The notes: generated by a model not told the origin, from the letters alone. DNA of 64,000 nucleotides from CAVUOA01 sp963742955 (GCA_963742955.1 CAVUOA010000012.1:186001-250000); one strand, 5' to 3'. Shown: positions 56,204-64,000, counted from the stretch's first letter. Numbers and translations are program-made.

Positions 56204-56490
56204 AGAATTGAGATGATTAATTGTTTGAATAACTCCTTCAAATTAACGAATTAAAAGATTTCGTTCAATTGAAAGACAGAATTATCAAAGAAGGCTATTT
56301 TTCAAGATTCTGATTATAAAAGATTAAATAACAGCAGGATTACGTTATTTTAACAATAGAGCAGATTTTTTCGTATTTGTTACATTTTTTTACAATTGAT
56401 TTACATCAAAATCATAATTTTAGTAGTACTTCGGGTTAAATTTGTAATGTATAAAAAATTAGTATTTAAAAACCACTAGGAGTAAATAAA

Positions 56491-57051
56491 ATGGAAGAAA
56501 TAACCAAGAATACTTCAGGCACAATGCCTGAGAGTTCAAAACCCCGAAAAAGCTCAAAGAAAAAATTCTTTCTTTGGGGATTTGTAGTCTTTTTCCTCAT
56601 TGCCGGTGTTACCGGTATTGGTATTGCACAGAAAGTTAAGCAAATGCGTGACGGCGGTCCGTTAATGTATATGATGAACAAAATCACTAAAGACCTTAAC
56701 CTGACTGCCCAGCAAAAAGCTGATGTTGACAAATTAAAAGATGAGATAAAAGCAAAAAGAGAATCTATGAAAAAAGACAGGTCCGGCGGAATGGATGATT
56801 TTGCTAACGCTTTCAAGCAGGATAAGCTTGATAAAGAAACACTGAAATCGATTGAGCAAAAGCATGAAGCAGACAGGCAGGAAATGAAAGATTTTATGAT
56901 GGATGAGCTGGTAAAATTTCATGATATTTTAACACCTGACCAAAGAAACCAGGTTGTAGAAAAAATGAAAGAGATGAAAGATAAAAGGAAAGATATGTTC
57001 AATAAAAAGCACGGTAATAAAGATGACGGTACACCGCCGGAAAACCACTAG
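56491..57051 (+). CDS. Membrane-anchored Spy/CpxP-like protein
   Basis: Protein of 186 residues with one membrane segment (~26-47, FFLWGFVVFFLIAGVTGIGI) after a short basic cytoplasmic tail. It is probably anchored with its C-terminal domain in the periplasm. That domain is helical and highly charged, with two LTxxQ-like motifs (LNLTAQQKADVDKLKDEIKA and DILTPDQRNQVVEKM) typical of Spy/CpxP stress sensors. It precedes a response regulator and kinase, as in a cpxPRA arrangement. AGGAG lies ahead of the ATG. A TAnnTTTG-like -7 box (TAAATTTG at 56437-56444) is a tentative promoter. It likely restrains the kinase until misfolded proteins compete for it. Confidence 0.75.
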   Translation: MEEITKNTSGTMPESSKPRKSSKKKFFLWGFVVFFLIAGVTGIGIAQKVKQMRDGGPLMYMMNKITKDLNLTAQQKADVDKLKDEIKAKRESMKKDRSGGMDDFANAFKQDKLDKETLKSIEQKHEADRQEMKDFMMDELVKFHDILTPDQRNQVVEKMKEMKDKRKDMFNKKHGNKDDGTPPENH

Positions 57052-57186
57052 ACATAGTATTAAATGTAAATGATGATTATTTTGTAAAATCATTGCGGTC
57101 CCGGTGCACGGGAAACAGGTATACGGTAATTAAGGAGCATGTTTCTATTTGGTGTACCGGGTACCGCAGTGACCAATGAAAAAGAT

Positions 57187-57900
57187 ATGAATAAATCAAT
57201 TTTAGTAATAGATGATGACCAAAAGCTTACAGGGCTTTTGGAAGAATATCTGGGCAAGTATAATTATAAAGTGTCAAGTTCAGAAACCCCGTCTGAAGGT
57301 CTCGCGAAGCTGAGAGCAAATCACTATGACCTGGTAATTCTTGATGTAATGCTTCCCGAAATGGACGGCTTTGAAACATGCAAGCTGATAAGGAAAGACT
57401 ACGAGGTGCCGATTGTAATGCTGACTGCAAGGGGAGAGGTGACGGATAAAATTGTCGGGCTTGAACTTGGCGCCGATGATTACCTCCCAAAACCGTTTGA
57501 ACCGCGCGAACTGCTTGCGAGAATACAGTCTGTTCTGCGCAGAGTTGAACAGAAATTCAAGAAGAATGAAACATTGAAATTTGATACTCCCGCAGGCGAC
57601 CTTATCGTTGACCCGAATAAACGTTCAGCTTACCTCAGCGAAAAAGACCTTGAGCTGACCTCAACCGAATTCGAGCTTTTAATGCTTTTTGTTAAGCACA
57701 ACGGCAAAGTCCTTTCAAGAGATGAAATAATGCAGAATACCAGGGGCATATCATGGATGTCTTTTGACCGCTCTGTTGATGTTATGGTTTCGAGGCTGAG
57801 AAATAAGCTGAAACACAAAAACGCAAAGAAAGACCAGGTTATTAAAACGGTTCATACTGTAGGTTACATGTTTTTTGCAGAGGCAATGGAACAGCAATGA
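57187..57900 (+). CDS. OmpR-family response regulator (CpxR-like)
   Basis: Two-component response regulator of 237 residues. The ATG at 57187 (MNKSILVIDDDQKLTGLLEE) fits the family; an ATG at 57139 would add 16 unusual residues and has AGGAG too close to it. The receiver domain has the acidic pair DD (10-11), phospho-acceptor Asp53 (LVILDVMLPEMDG) and KPFEP at its end. The C-terminal winged helix has LTSTEFELLMLFVKHNGKVL and RSVDVMVSRLRNKL. It overlaps the kinase by ATGA. By neighbourhood it probably controls envelope-stress genes. Confidence 0.9.
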   Translation: MNKSILVIDDDQKLTGLLEEYLGKYNYKVSSSETPSEGLAKLRANHYDLVILDVMLPEMDGFETCKLIRKDYEVPIVMLTARGEVTDKIVGLELGADDYLPKPFEPRELLARIQSVLRRVEQKFKKNETLKFDTPAGDLIVDPNKRSAYLSEKDLELTSTEFELLMLFVKHNGKVLSRDEIMQNTRGISWMSFDRSVDVMVSRLRNKLKHKNAKKDQVIKTVHTVGYMFFAEAMEQQ

Positions 57901-59174
57901 AAGTAAGATATTCTATATTTTTTAAGCTGATAATAATTGTAATAATTACTCTTGCTGCGCTTGATTTTTCCGTTTTGTATGTATTACGGTTTGCATCAGA
58001 TACAAAACCGCGTAAAATATTTCCGCACTATGTAAGACGCCTTGAAAAGCTGCTTGTAAACGATATCGGGTATCCTCCAGACACACTGAAAGCCAGGGAT
58101 GTTGCTGAAGACCTGGATATGAATATCCGCTTCCAGTCACATGATTTTAACTGGGCAACTTCTCCCGATGTGCCAACTCTGGAAGAGCTTGCAACCGAAA
58201 GTGATTTTAAAGAGAAGTTCCCCAACAGAGACCAGTTCGGCATTACTTATAATGACAGACCTTATTCGATTGTCAAAAACCCTAAAGGGATTTATATACT
58301 TCAGTTGATGATACCGAGGGAATTTCTTAACCCTGAGGTTATCATTTTACTGTTAATATATGTTGTATCGTTCATTACGATAATATTTTATCTTGTTTTG
58401 AGGTGGCTTTTCCGTCCGCTGAAGACGCTTTCAGGCGCTGTTCATGAAATTTCAAAAGGGAATTACAATATAAATATACCCGTAAAAAGAAAAGATGAGC
58501 TTGGCGAGCTTGCAAAATCGCTGAATGATATGGCTGCGGGAATAAAGCGTTCTATTAAATCAAAAGAACAGCTCCTCGTTGATGTATCGCATGAACTGCG
58601 CAGCCCGCTGACACGCATAAAACTGGGACTTGAGGTTGGTTCTTCCAACGAAAAGATTAATGAAGACGTTAAAGAAATGGAAAACATGGTTACCGGCCTG
58701 CTTGAAAACTACAGGGCTGAAAGCGAACATTATAAGCTGAACTTTGAGAAATCGGATATTGTAAAACTTGCAAAGGAAGTTATATCCGTTTCGGGGAATA
58801 ATGACAGGATTTCACTTAATGCGGCCGAATCTGTAACAGCTAATATTGACAAGGAAAGATTTAAGCTTGTGCTGAGAAATATTTTGGATAACGCTTTGAA
58901 ATATTCAAGCGGTACGGTTTTAATTGATATACAGCAGCATAAGGAAAATATTACAATATCTGTAAAAGATAAAGGCGTTGGAATTCCGGAAAATGATTTA
59001 AAATTTATTTTCGAACCTTTTTACAGGTCAGATCCCTCTCGCTCAAGGAAAACAGGAGGCTTCGGTTTGGGACTTTCTATTTGCAGGAAAATTATGGATG
59101 CGCATAAAGGCAAAATAGAAATAAAAAGCAAAGTCAACGAAGGTACGGAAGTAATTCTGATATTTCCAGAATAA
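57897..59174 (+). CDS. Sensor histidine kinase (CpxA-like)
   Basis: Inner-membrane kinase of 425 residues. A first membrane segment (~10-30), a periplasmic domain (~31-140), a second segment (~143-168), then HAMP (~169-222, LRWLFRPLKTLSGAVHEIS). HisKA has the phospho-acceptor His232 in DVSHELRSPLTRIKLGLEV, a sequence close to that of CpxA kinases. HATPase_c follows with DNALKYSSG (N box), DKGVGIPENDLKFIFEPFYR and GGFGLGLSICRKIMDAHKG. It pairs with the preceding regulator through an ATGA overlap; the Spy/CpxP-like protein is the likely inhibitor. Confidence 0.92.
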   Translation: MKVRYSIFFKLIIIVIITLAALDFSVLYVLRFASDTKPRKIFPHYVRRLEKLLVNDIGYPPDTLKARDVAEDLDMNIRFQSHDFNWATSPDVPTLEELATESDFKEKFPNRDQFGITYNDRPYSIVKNPKGIYILQLMIPREFLNPEVIILLLIYVVSFITIIFYLVLRWLFRPLKTLSGAVHEISKGNYNINIPVKRKDELGELAKSLNDMAAGIKRSIKSKEQLLVDVSHELRSPLTRIKLGLEVGSSNEKINEDVKEMENMVTGLLENYRAESEHYKLNFEKSDIVKLAKEVISVSGNNDRISLNAAESVTANIDKERFKLVLRNILDNALKYSSGTVLIDIQQHKENITISVKDKGVGIPENDLKFIFEPFYRSDPSRSRKTGGFGLGLSICRKIMDAHKGKIEIKSKVNEGTEVILIFPE

Positions 59175-59199
59175 ATATATCCGCGGATTATTTTGTAAT

Positions 59200-59673
59200 T
59201 TATCTGTGAGTGTTTATTTTATTGAGCGCTTCACTGAGGTCGTTTAGGTTTTCAATCGGTGTTATTGAATAACCGTTTTTCCAAAATATCCTTGACGGTG
59301 TCATATGAAGCTGGTTGAGCAGTTTTGTTGAACGTGATTTGAATTTGCCTATTACAGAAGGAATATATTTGAAAGAGTTTTCTTCGGAAAACCTTGCTTC
59401 AAATTTAAGAATACCGGTAAACTCATCCGGGCTTACACCGTAACTTCCCAAAGAACAATTATTGAATTCTGACGGAAGTTCCTGCCATGTCTTAATTACT
59501 ATCTTTGACTCAAGTGTTTCAATAAATCTTCCTTCAATAAATGAACCGAATTGTTCTTTCTTTTCGAGTGTTTTAAGTGATATACATGAAATGAGGAAAT
59601 TTTCGAAATATACAGTCGTAAGCTCTTTAAGTGACCTGTTTTGATTAATATTTGTATCTCTATTAGCCAACAT
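59200..59673 (-). CDS. Possible inactivated REP-associated transposase (Y1_Tnp-like)
   Basis: Protein of 157 residues counted from the ATG at 59673; a TTG lies two codons upstream. It has no obvious annotation, but its plan follows the REP-associated tyrosine transposase family: FGSFIEGRF and WQELPSEFNNCSL in the first half, VSPDEFTGIL where the family has MPNHVHGII, IGKFKSRSTKLLNQ for the conserved FKS helix, and IFWKNGYSITPIENLNDL for the region around the catalytic Tyr (Tyr135 kept). Both histidines of the HUH motif are replaced (Glu84 and Thr86), so it should not cut DNA. It may be domesticated or decaying. The family assignment rests on pattern only. Confidence 0.5.
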   Translation of the reverse strand: MLANRDTNINQNRSLKELTTVYFENFLISCISLKTLEKKEQFGSFIEGRFIETLESKIVIKTWQELPSEFNNCSLGSYGVSPDEFTGILKFEARFSEENSFKYIPSVIGKFKSRSTKLLNQLHMTPSRIFWKNGYSITPIENLNDLSEALNKINTHR

Positions 59674-59804
59674 ATCCAATTCAAAGTTAACTAATATCGC
59701 TATATTTTATTCTACCTGAAATACGGTATATTAATACTAACATATTGTTTTTTGTATGGACTTTATCTTTTATAACTATAATATTCGTTAACAGAATATT
59801 TCAT

Positions 59805-60205
59805 ATGGATGACAACAAAACAATCTTTATTCTATATATAAAAGACCAGTTGAAGAGCAGGAATTTTTACGCGCATGTACTGGGTATAGAGCCGGTTCTT
59901 GATGTACCCGGTATGACAGAGTTCACCCTTAGTGAATCTGCCATTTTGGGTTTAATGACAGAGCAAGGCATTTCAAAAATTCTCGGAGAATCAGTTCCTC
60001 ATCCCCAAAGCGGAAGCGGTATTCCCCGCTGTGAAATTTATTTATTCGTGGATAACCCGAATGAATATATTGATAGACTATCCGCAGCAGGGGGAAAGAT
60101 AATAAGTAAAACTTTGAATTACGAGACTGGGGAGATGAAGCAGCATACGGAGTTGACCCCGACGGACATGTGCTTGCATTTGCTAAAAAAGCGGGTAACA
60201 ATTAA
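59805..60205 (+). CDS. VOC (glyoxalase/bleomycin-resistance) family protein (one frameshift)
   Basis: Small metalloenzyme-fold protein of about 133 residues. It starts at the ATG at 59805 (MDDNKTIFILYIKDQLKSRN), with FYAHVLGIEPVLDVPGMTEF and the second-half element PRCEIYLFVDNPNEYIDRLS. An indel near 60111-60125 shifts the frame; the other frame gives RDWGDEAAYGVDPDGHVLAF and AKKAGNN to the stop at 60205. DPDGH is the canonical end of VOC domains. The stop overlaps the start of the next gene as TAATG, so they are coupled. Confidence 0.82.
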
Positions 60206-60999
60206 TGAGAAGATTTCACCTTGTTGAATTTGAAGATTTCCCGTGGTTTCCTAATTCTGTCAGAGACGGCATAACCGACTATCTTAGATTTTTCATTTCT
60301 GCATTTAATATTTACGGACCTATTGTTCCTTTCCTGAAAGAACTGCTTGAGCACAGCGGAACAAATCAGATTATTGAAATTGCTTCCGGCGGGGGAGGAG
60401 GAATAGAAAAAATTCTTAGCCAGCTTGATAAGATTACGCCTCTTAAAGCAAAAGTTTTATTGACGGATTACTATCCCAACCTTCATGCCTTCAGACTTAT
60501 GAAGAAAAAAAATGAAGGCAGAATTGATTTTATTGCAAAACCCGTTGATGCTGCTGATGTGCCGGCTGATTTAAAAGGCGCAAGGACTATGTTTTCGGCG
60601 TTCCATCATTTTGACCGCGAGAGCGCAAAGAACGTTATAGCGGATGCTGTCAGAAAAAATCAGCCAATCGGTATTTTTGACGGCGCAGAAAGAAAATTCA
60701 GATATATTTTAGGTGTTATTGCATCGACTCTTCTGCTTATATTTTTAGTACCGCTTTTTACACGACCGTTTACATTCAGCAGGATATTTTATACTTACTG
60801 CCTGCCCTTAATTCCGCTCTTTGCTCTCATTGACGGTATTGTATCAATGGTGAGGATGTACACGCCTGAAGAACTGCTTGAGATGGCAAAAGAAGTTGAG
60901 CCAAATAAATATACATGGAAATCCGGCAGGGCAAAACTTTACCTTGGCGCTTATGTTGTGTATTTGATAGGGTATCCGATAGAGAGACTGTCATGCTGA
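60205..60999 (+). CDS. Class I methyltransferase-like protein with membrane segments
   Basis: Protein of 264 residues. The first half resembles a SAM-dependent methyltransferase: IIEIASGGGGGIEKILSQL (motif I, near 52-70), AKVLLTDYYPNLHAFRLMKK and ARTMFSAFHHFDRESAKN. The second half has two hydrophobic segments (~168-190 and ~197-215), so the protein is probably membrane-bound. Residues RMYTPEELLEMAKEVEPNKY follow. It overlaps the VOC gene. The last three codons and the stop lie inside a palindromic repeat (60989-61061), so the original C-terminus may have been altered by it. Confidence 0.7.
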   Translation: MRRFHLVEFEDFPWFPNSVRDGITDYLRFFISAFNIYGPIVPFLKELLEHSGTNQIIEIASGGGGGIEKILSQLDKITPLKAKVLLTDYYPNLHAFRLMKKKNEGRIDFIAKPVDAADVPADLKGARTMFSAFHHFDRESAKNVIADAVRKNQPIGIFDGAERKFRYILGVIASTLLLIFLVPLFTRPFTFSRIFYTYCLPLIPLFALIDGIVSMVRMYTPEELLEMAKEVEPNKYTWKSGRAKLYLGAYVVYLIGYPIERLSC

Positions 61000-61061
61000 A
61001 CTCGTTTCAGCATCTTATAATTAAGACCCTGAAACAATCCGCCGTGGCGGACAGGGTGACA
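60989..61061. repeat. TGTCATGCTGAA...GGGTGACA intergenic repeat
   Basis: About 73 bp. It begins TGTCATGCTGAACTCGTTTC and ends with CAGGGTGACA. Inside are AGACCCTGAAAC and a hairpin CCGCCGTGGCGG. It resembles dispersed repeats common in Bacteroidota and relatives. Its first bases supply the final codons and TGA of the methyltransferase gene. Confidence 0.7.
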
Positions 61062-61135
61062 ATTAATTTTTTCAATTTCAATTTTACTCATTATACTTTA
61101 TCTTTCCTGTAATGATTTAACCTAAGGAGGTATTT

Positions 61136-61819
61136 ATGTACGGTGAATACTCAAGCTCATTAGAACAAAAATCAACTCTTGCAGGCTTACATTTCGTTAT
61201 TCTTCTTTTAGTCTTCTGGCTATTATTTCTCGGCGGCATTGATACAATAGCAGCTTTATTCGGTTTTCCTCTGGTATCTGGAAACGGCGGGAGGCGGATT
61301 TTAATTATGTCCGGCGGACTTGTTTATTTTCTTAGAGTAATTTACACCGAGTTTGTTTTTCTAAAACGTGAAATGAAATGGAGCGAAGCTCTTACAATTG
61401 CGCTCTGGCTGTTTATCGTGTATATGACTTTTTCTTTTACGGGCGGCTCAAATAACACAATGCCGGGTTTTGCCGTTTACATTGGTATTGCTCTGTATGT
61501 TATTGGCTCCTTTTTAAATTCCGGTTCGGAGTATCTGCGCTATAGGTGGAAACTTAACCCTGAAAATAAAGGAAAGCTTTATACAGGCGGCTTATTTCAT
61601 TTTTCAAGACACATTAATTATTTTGGTGACGTTGTGCTCTTTACGGGATTTGCTATGTTTACAGGCAGTGTGTATTCATATATAATTCCTGCTGCGATGG
61701 TGGTTTTATTTGTGGTAGTGAATATACCTATGCTTGATAGTTACCTTAGAGAAAAATACGGCGAACAGTATCTTGAATACTCAAGCCATACAAAAAAGTT
61801 TATCCCTTATATCTACTGA
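61136..61819 (+). CDS. DUF1295/isoprenylcysteine methyltransferase-like membrane protein
   Basis: Integral membrane protein of 227 residues with about six membrane segments. The C-terminal part has the family signature of DUF1295/ICMT/steroid-reductase-like proteins: LYTGGLFHFSRHINYFGDVV (near 147-166) and a terminal YLREKYGEQYLEYSSHTKKF. Such enzymes methylate or reduce lipophilic substrates using SAM or NADPH; the substrate is unknown. AAGGAGG precedes the ATG. It is separated from the methyltransferase gene by the repeat and ends in the palindromic terminator. Confidence 0.82.
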   Translation: MYGEYSSSLEQKSTLAGLHFVILLLVFWLLFLGGIDTIAALFGFPLVSGNGGRRILIMSGGLVYFLRVIYTEFVFLKREMKWSEALTIALWLFIVYMTFSFTGGSNNTMPGFAVYIGIALYVIGSFLNSGSEYLRYRWKLNPENKGKLYTGGLFHFSRHINYFGDVVLFTGFAMFTGSVYSYIIPAAMVVLFVVVNIPMLDSYLREKYGEQYLEYSSHTKKFIPYIY

Positions 61820-61824
61820 ATAAA

Positions 61825-61846
61825 AAAGGCAGGTTAACCTGCCTTT
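61825..61846. terminator. Bidirectional terminator between convergent genes
   Basis: A 22-nt perfect palindrome, AAAGGCAGGTT/AACCTGCCTTT. On the minus strand it is followed by TTTTTTATTC-like sequence, so it serves the 61900-62982 gene well. On the plus strand it ends the DUF1295 gene with a shorter T-run. Confidence 0.85.
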
Positions 61847-61865
61847 AAGTCTTCATTCTACCCCC

Positions 61866-61889
61866 GTTGTTGGTGTTTTCACCAACAAC
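61866..61889 (-). repeat. Family B palindrome, copy 3
   Basis: A perfect 10-bp stem GTTGTTGGTG / CACCAACAAC with loop TTTT, preceded by CCCC. It is in inverted orientation relative to copies 1 and 2. It lies between the terminator and the stop of the Omp28-like gene. Confidence 0.8.
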
Positions 61890-61899
61890 TAAAACTTTC

Positions 61900-62982
61900 T
61901 TACTTTACCATTGCCATTTTCCTGGTAGCGGTATAATCATTTGTCTTCAATGTATAGAAATACACACCGCTGGCTAGATTAGCTCCGTTAAATTCCGCGT
62001 TATATACACCTGCTTTCATAAACCCATCGACTATTGTTGAAACTTCATTCCCCAGTACGTCATAAATCTTAAGGCTTACATTTCCGTCTTTAGGAACTGC
62101 ATATTTAATGTTTGTAGTAGGGTTAAATGGATTAGGGTAATTCTGGTCAAGCCTGTATGCCGCAGGTATTTCATGTGTGCCGCTGACTCCGAGCGGATTT
62201 GTTACAGATTGTATTGTGCTTTGCTCCACCATGCTCGATATAAGCGGCGGAGTATCTTTATACACAAATACTACAAGATTGCAATTCGATGCAACCCAGC
62301 CCGTATCAATGGTTGTATTGATTAATTTGGTTATAGTCTGATTCTGATTCCAGTTACCGGTATTCAGATTTATTCCTATAGCCGTGTCTAAAATATTTCT
62401 TGTCACCCAATGATGGACAAAATCCGGATGGTAACCCACTACACCGCATGGAGCATAGAAATTCTGCTGAAAAACAATATTATCCTCAGTAATGACGAAA
62501 TTAATTTTATACTGTCCTGTAAGGTTTTCAAGAGCAGTTGCATTAATTGTTGCGGTTAGAACTCTTGTGGATGGGTTATAATCTTTTGCTGTAAAATCAA
62601 GGTTGATTACCGAATTCGGCGTACGCTGATATCTTACAGCGCAGGTTTCAGGCCAATTGTAATCAAAATCCATGGGAGGGCCTGACTGCCTGTCAAAAAC
62701 TGCCAGCGGGTATGCGCTGATTCCGAGTAACTGTATAATGTTATTTCCGTGAAATTCTCTGAACGGGTCAGGGCTTACACCATGATATGCCAGCACAATC
62801 GTTTGCGGAAACTGCGGAAGAATATTATGTTCAATAATCGAGTCACCGCAGGCACACCATCCGCACCATGTACCGGTAGAGAATTCCAGCAATACTCTCC
62901 GAGGGCTTGAATAAGACTGTGATGTGTACAGAACTGTAAAAATTATTAATAAGAAGGGGATAAAGAAAAGTTTTGTTTTCAT
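61900..62982 (-). CDS. Omp28-like thioredoxin-fold T9SS cargo protein
   Basis: Secreted protein of 360 residues. A signal peptide (~1-26) is followed by a thioredoxin-like domain with the cysteine motif TGTWCGWCACGD (near 36-47) and GISAYPLAVFDRQSG, as in the Omp28 family (PF11551). A beta domain follows (~125-265). The last ~85 residues are a T9SS type A domain (QNYPNPFNPTTNI, ending MAMVK). The CxxC pair suggests a redox or disulfide role outside the cell, though family function is poorly known. Confidence 0.87.
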   Translation of the reverse strand: MKTKLFFIPFLLIIFTVLYTSQSYSSPRRVLLEFSTGTWCGWCACGDSIIEHNILPQFPQTIVLAYHGVSPDPFREFHGNNIIQLLGISAYPLAVFDRQSGPPMDFDYNWPETCAVRYQRTPNSVINLDFTAKDYNPSTRVLTATINATALENLTGQYKINFVITEDNIVFQQNFYAPCGVVGYHPDFVHHWVTRNILDTAIGINLNTGNWNQNQTITKLINTTIDTGWVASNCNLVVFVYKDTPPLISSMVEQSTIQSVTNPLGVSGTHEIPAAYRLDQNYPNPFNPTTNIKYAVPKDGNVSLKIYDVLGNEVSTIVDGFMKAGVYNAEFNGANLASGVYFYTLKTNDYTATRKMAMVK

Positions 62983-63203
62983 GATTTTAGATGGTTAAAT
63001 TCTAAAATTACTGTTATCAATATAAAACAGCATAGATTAAGAAACAATAATAAATTCTTCGTTTAAGTTATCGGCAAATTTTGCTTTATTTATGTTTTTT
63101 AGCTGTTTAGTTTACAGCATTACACTTGCTTCTGCTTCAAAAAAACTCTATAATGATACTAAATAGATTCGTAACCATTAAATATGAAAGAAGAGGGAAG
63201 ATT

Positions 63204-63479
63204 ATGTCACTATTCATAGGAGTAAACGCTGAGTTCCCGAGGACCGAAAGGGACCAGAGAGAAGAAATTTTTAACCGTTTAAGAGAAAAGAAGTGGGTTA
63301 AAATAAAAAATATTGGTAAAGATTTTACAACTCTTTGGTTTGCGCGCTACAAAGACGATGTTAATTTTGATACTGCATTATTAGTAGCTGAGAAGGAGTT
63401 TAAGGAATGCTCCCAGCCCTTCACTGTGCCAAAGCTGGTTATTCACGCGGGCTACAACAAACCAAAGATTTTAGTGTAG
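63204..63479 (+). CDS. Small conserved-looking protein of unknown function
   Basis: Soluble protein of 91 residues starting at the ATG at 63204 (MSLFIGVNAEFPRTERDQRE), preceded by GAGGGAAG. The upstream extension to 63126 is unlikely. It is rich in charged residues, with EIFNRLREKKWVKIKNIGKD and FTTLWFARYKDDVNFDTALL. No family is recognised. It has its own terminator. Confidence 0.65.
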   Translation: MSLFIGVNAEFPRTERDQREEIFNRLREKKWVKIKNIGKDFTTLWFARYKDDVNFDTALLVAEKEFKECSQPFTVPKLVIHAGYNKPKILV

Positions 63480-63507
63480 TATATAGACTTACATAAATAA
63501 TATTTTT

Positions 63508-63538
63508 AAAAAGACTCATTTTTAATGGGTCTTTTTTT
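63508..63538 (+). terminator. Rho-independent terminator of the 63204-63479 gene
   Basis: A stem of about 13 pairs (63508-63520 with 63524-63536, one G-T pair) with a 3-nt loop, ending in a run of seven T. It lies 28 nt past the stop. Confidence 0.87.
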
Positions 63539-63627
63539 ATTTACAGTCATTTTTTGAATATTGTTTATCCAAATTTTATTTTATTTTACATAAGTCACTT
63601 CATAAAAACTACAAATGGAGAGATATT

Positions 63628-64000
63628 ATGACTTCAAAGAAAACAGTTGAAGAATTTTTCGCTCAGCCTGCGCTGGCAGTTGTAGGGGTTTCACGCTCGG
63701 GCAAAAAGTTCGGAAACTACGCATACAAGAATCTCAAACAAAAAGGTTACAAGGTTTATCAGATTCATCCTCATTCTAAATCAATAGAAGGTGATGAGTG
63801 TTATCCTGATTTTAAATCCATACCCGATAAAGTTGAGGGAGCTGTGTTAGTTATTAAGCCAATTCACGCGCTTAAGATTCTTGAAGAAGCGCGCGCAATC
63901 GGGAATAAAATATGTCTGGCTCCAGCAGGGTGCTGAATCGAAAGAAGCAATTGAATATTGCGAGAAAAACGGAATAAACCTGGTTCATAACGAATGTATT
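63628..64000 (+). CDS. CoA-binding domain protein, truncated by window end (one frameshift)
   Basis: YccU-like CoA-binding protein (PF13380 type), incomplete at the window edge. It has FFAQPALAVVGVSRSGKKFG (Rossmann start), VYQIHPHSKSIEGDECYPDF and VEGAVLVIKPIHALKILEEA. An indel in the A-run near 63908-63916 breaks the frame. Removing one A gives NKYVWLQQGAESKEAIEYCE followed by NGINLVHNECI, the classic family ending. GGAGAG precedes the ATG. Confidence 0.85.

Noticed and set aside
57139..57187. Upstream ATG for the response regulator
   Set aside because: It adds 16 residues foreign to the family, and the AGGAG is only one base from the ATG.

Overview
The window is AT-rich bacterial DNA from the Bacteroidota/Chlorobi (FCB) group, most likely an Ignavibacteria-type organism. 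The main evidence is the large number of secreted proteins ending in a type A type IX secretion (T9SS) C-terminal domain with the YPNPFNP motif. Twelve genes carry it and two more end in a related FlgD-like domain. A gingipain-like C25 peptidase resembling PorU, a PorV/PorQ-family barrel and a TonB-dependent receptor with a carboxypeptidase-like N-terminal domain fit the same group. No tRNA, rRNA, CRISPR array or intact IS transposase was seen.

Layout. Positions 1-7.7 kb (minus strand) hold three T9SS cargo proteins. Positions 7.9-23.4 kb (minus) look like one long operon: methyltransferase, two GT4 glycosyltransferases, GT2, a polytopic GT39-like protein, a third GT4, a WecG/TagA transferase, the C25 peptidase, a beta-propeller/FN3 cargo protein and a second methyltransferase. 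Positions 23.6-28.7 kb (minus) hold a complete BMP-type nucleoside ABC importer and a small secreted protein. Positions 28.9-36.2 kb (plus) hold three consecutive P-domain secreted proteins, one fused to an M28 peptidase, then a palindrome-rich spacer and a periplasmic 5'-nucleotidase. Positions 36.2-51.3 kb (minus) hold T9SS cargo and an operon with a lipoprotein, TonB receptor, PorV-like barrel, NHL lipoprotein and secreted phospholipase D-like enzyme. Positions 51.4-53.7 kb hold Nudix-ribD-ribE. Positions 53.8-55.0 kb hold a decayed lipoprotein gene. Positions 55.2-64 kb hold a DUF1028 cargo protein, a Cpx-like stress system, a possible inactivated REP-associated transposase, a VOC/methyltransferase pair, a DUF1295 membrane protein, an Omp28-like cargo protein and a truncated CoA-binding protein.

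Three themes stand out. First, thirteen otherwise conserved genes carry fifteen simple frameshifts, several at short homopolymers. This looks more like residual assembly error than real decay, so each such gene is annotated as one CDS. Second, the intergenic DNA holds several families of palindromic repeats. At 55.0-55.2 kb two different families both carry the same 19-nt palindrome in their loops. Third, a GxxExxY nuclease-like gene flanked by inverted AATCCT-repeat arms sits at 46.27-46.79 kb and is fused in frame to the start of a lipoprotein gene.

Functionally, the glycan operon with its C25 sortase-like gene suggests T9SS cargo attached to a surface polysaccharide. The secreted PLD-like enzyme, the 5'-nucleotidase and the nucleoside importer could form a nucleic-acid scavenging route. 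Both are inferences from gene content.
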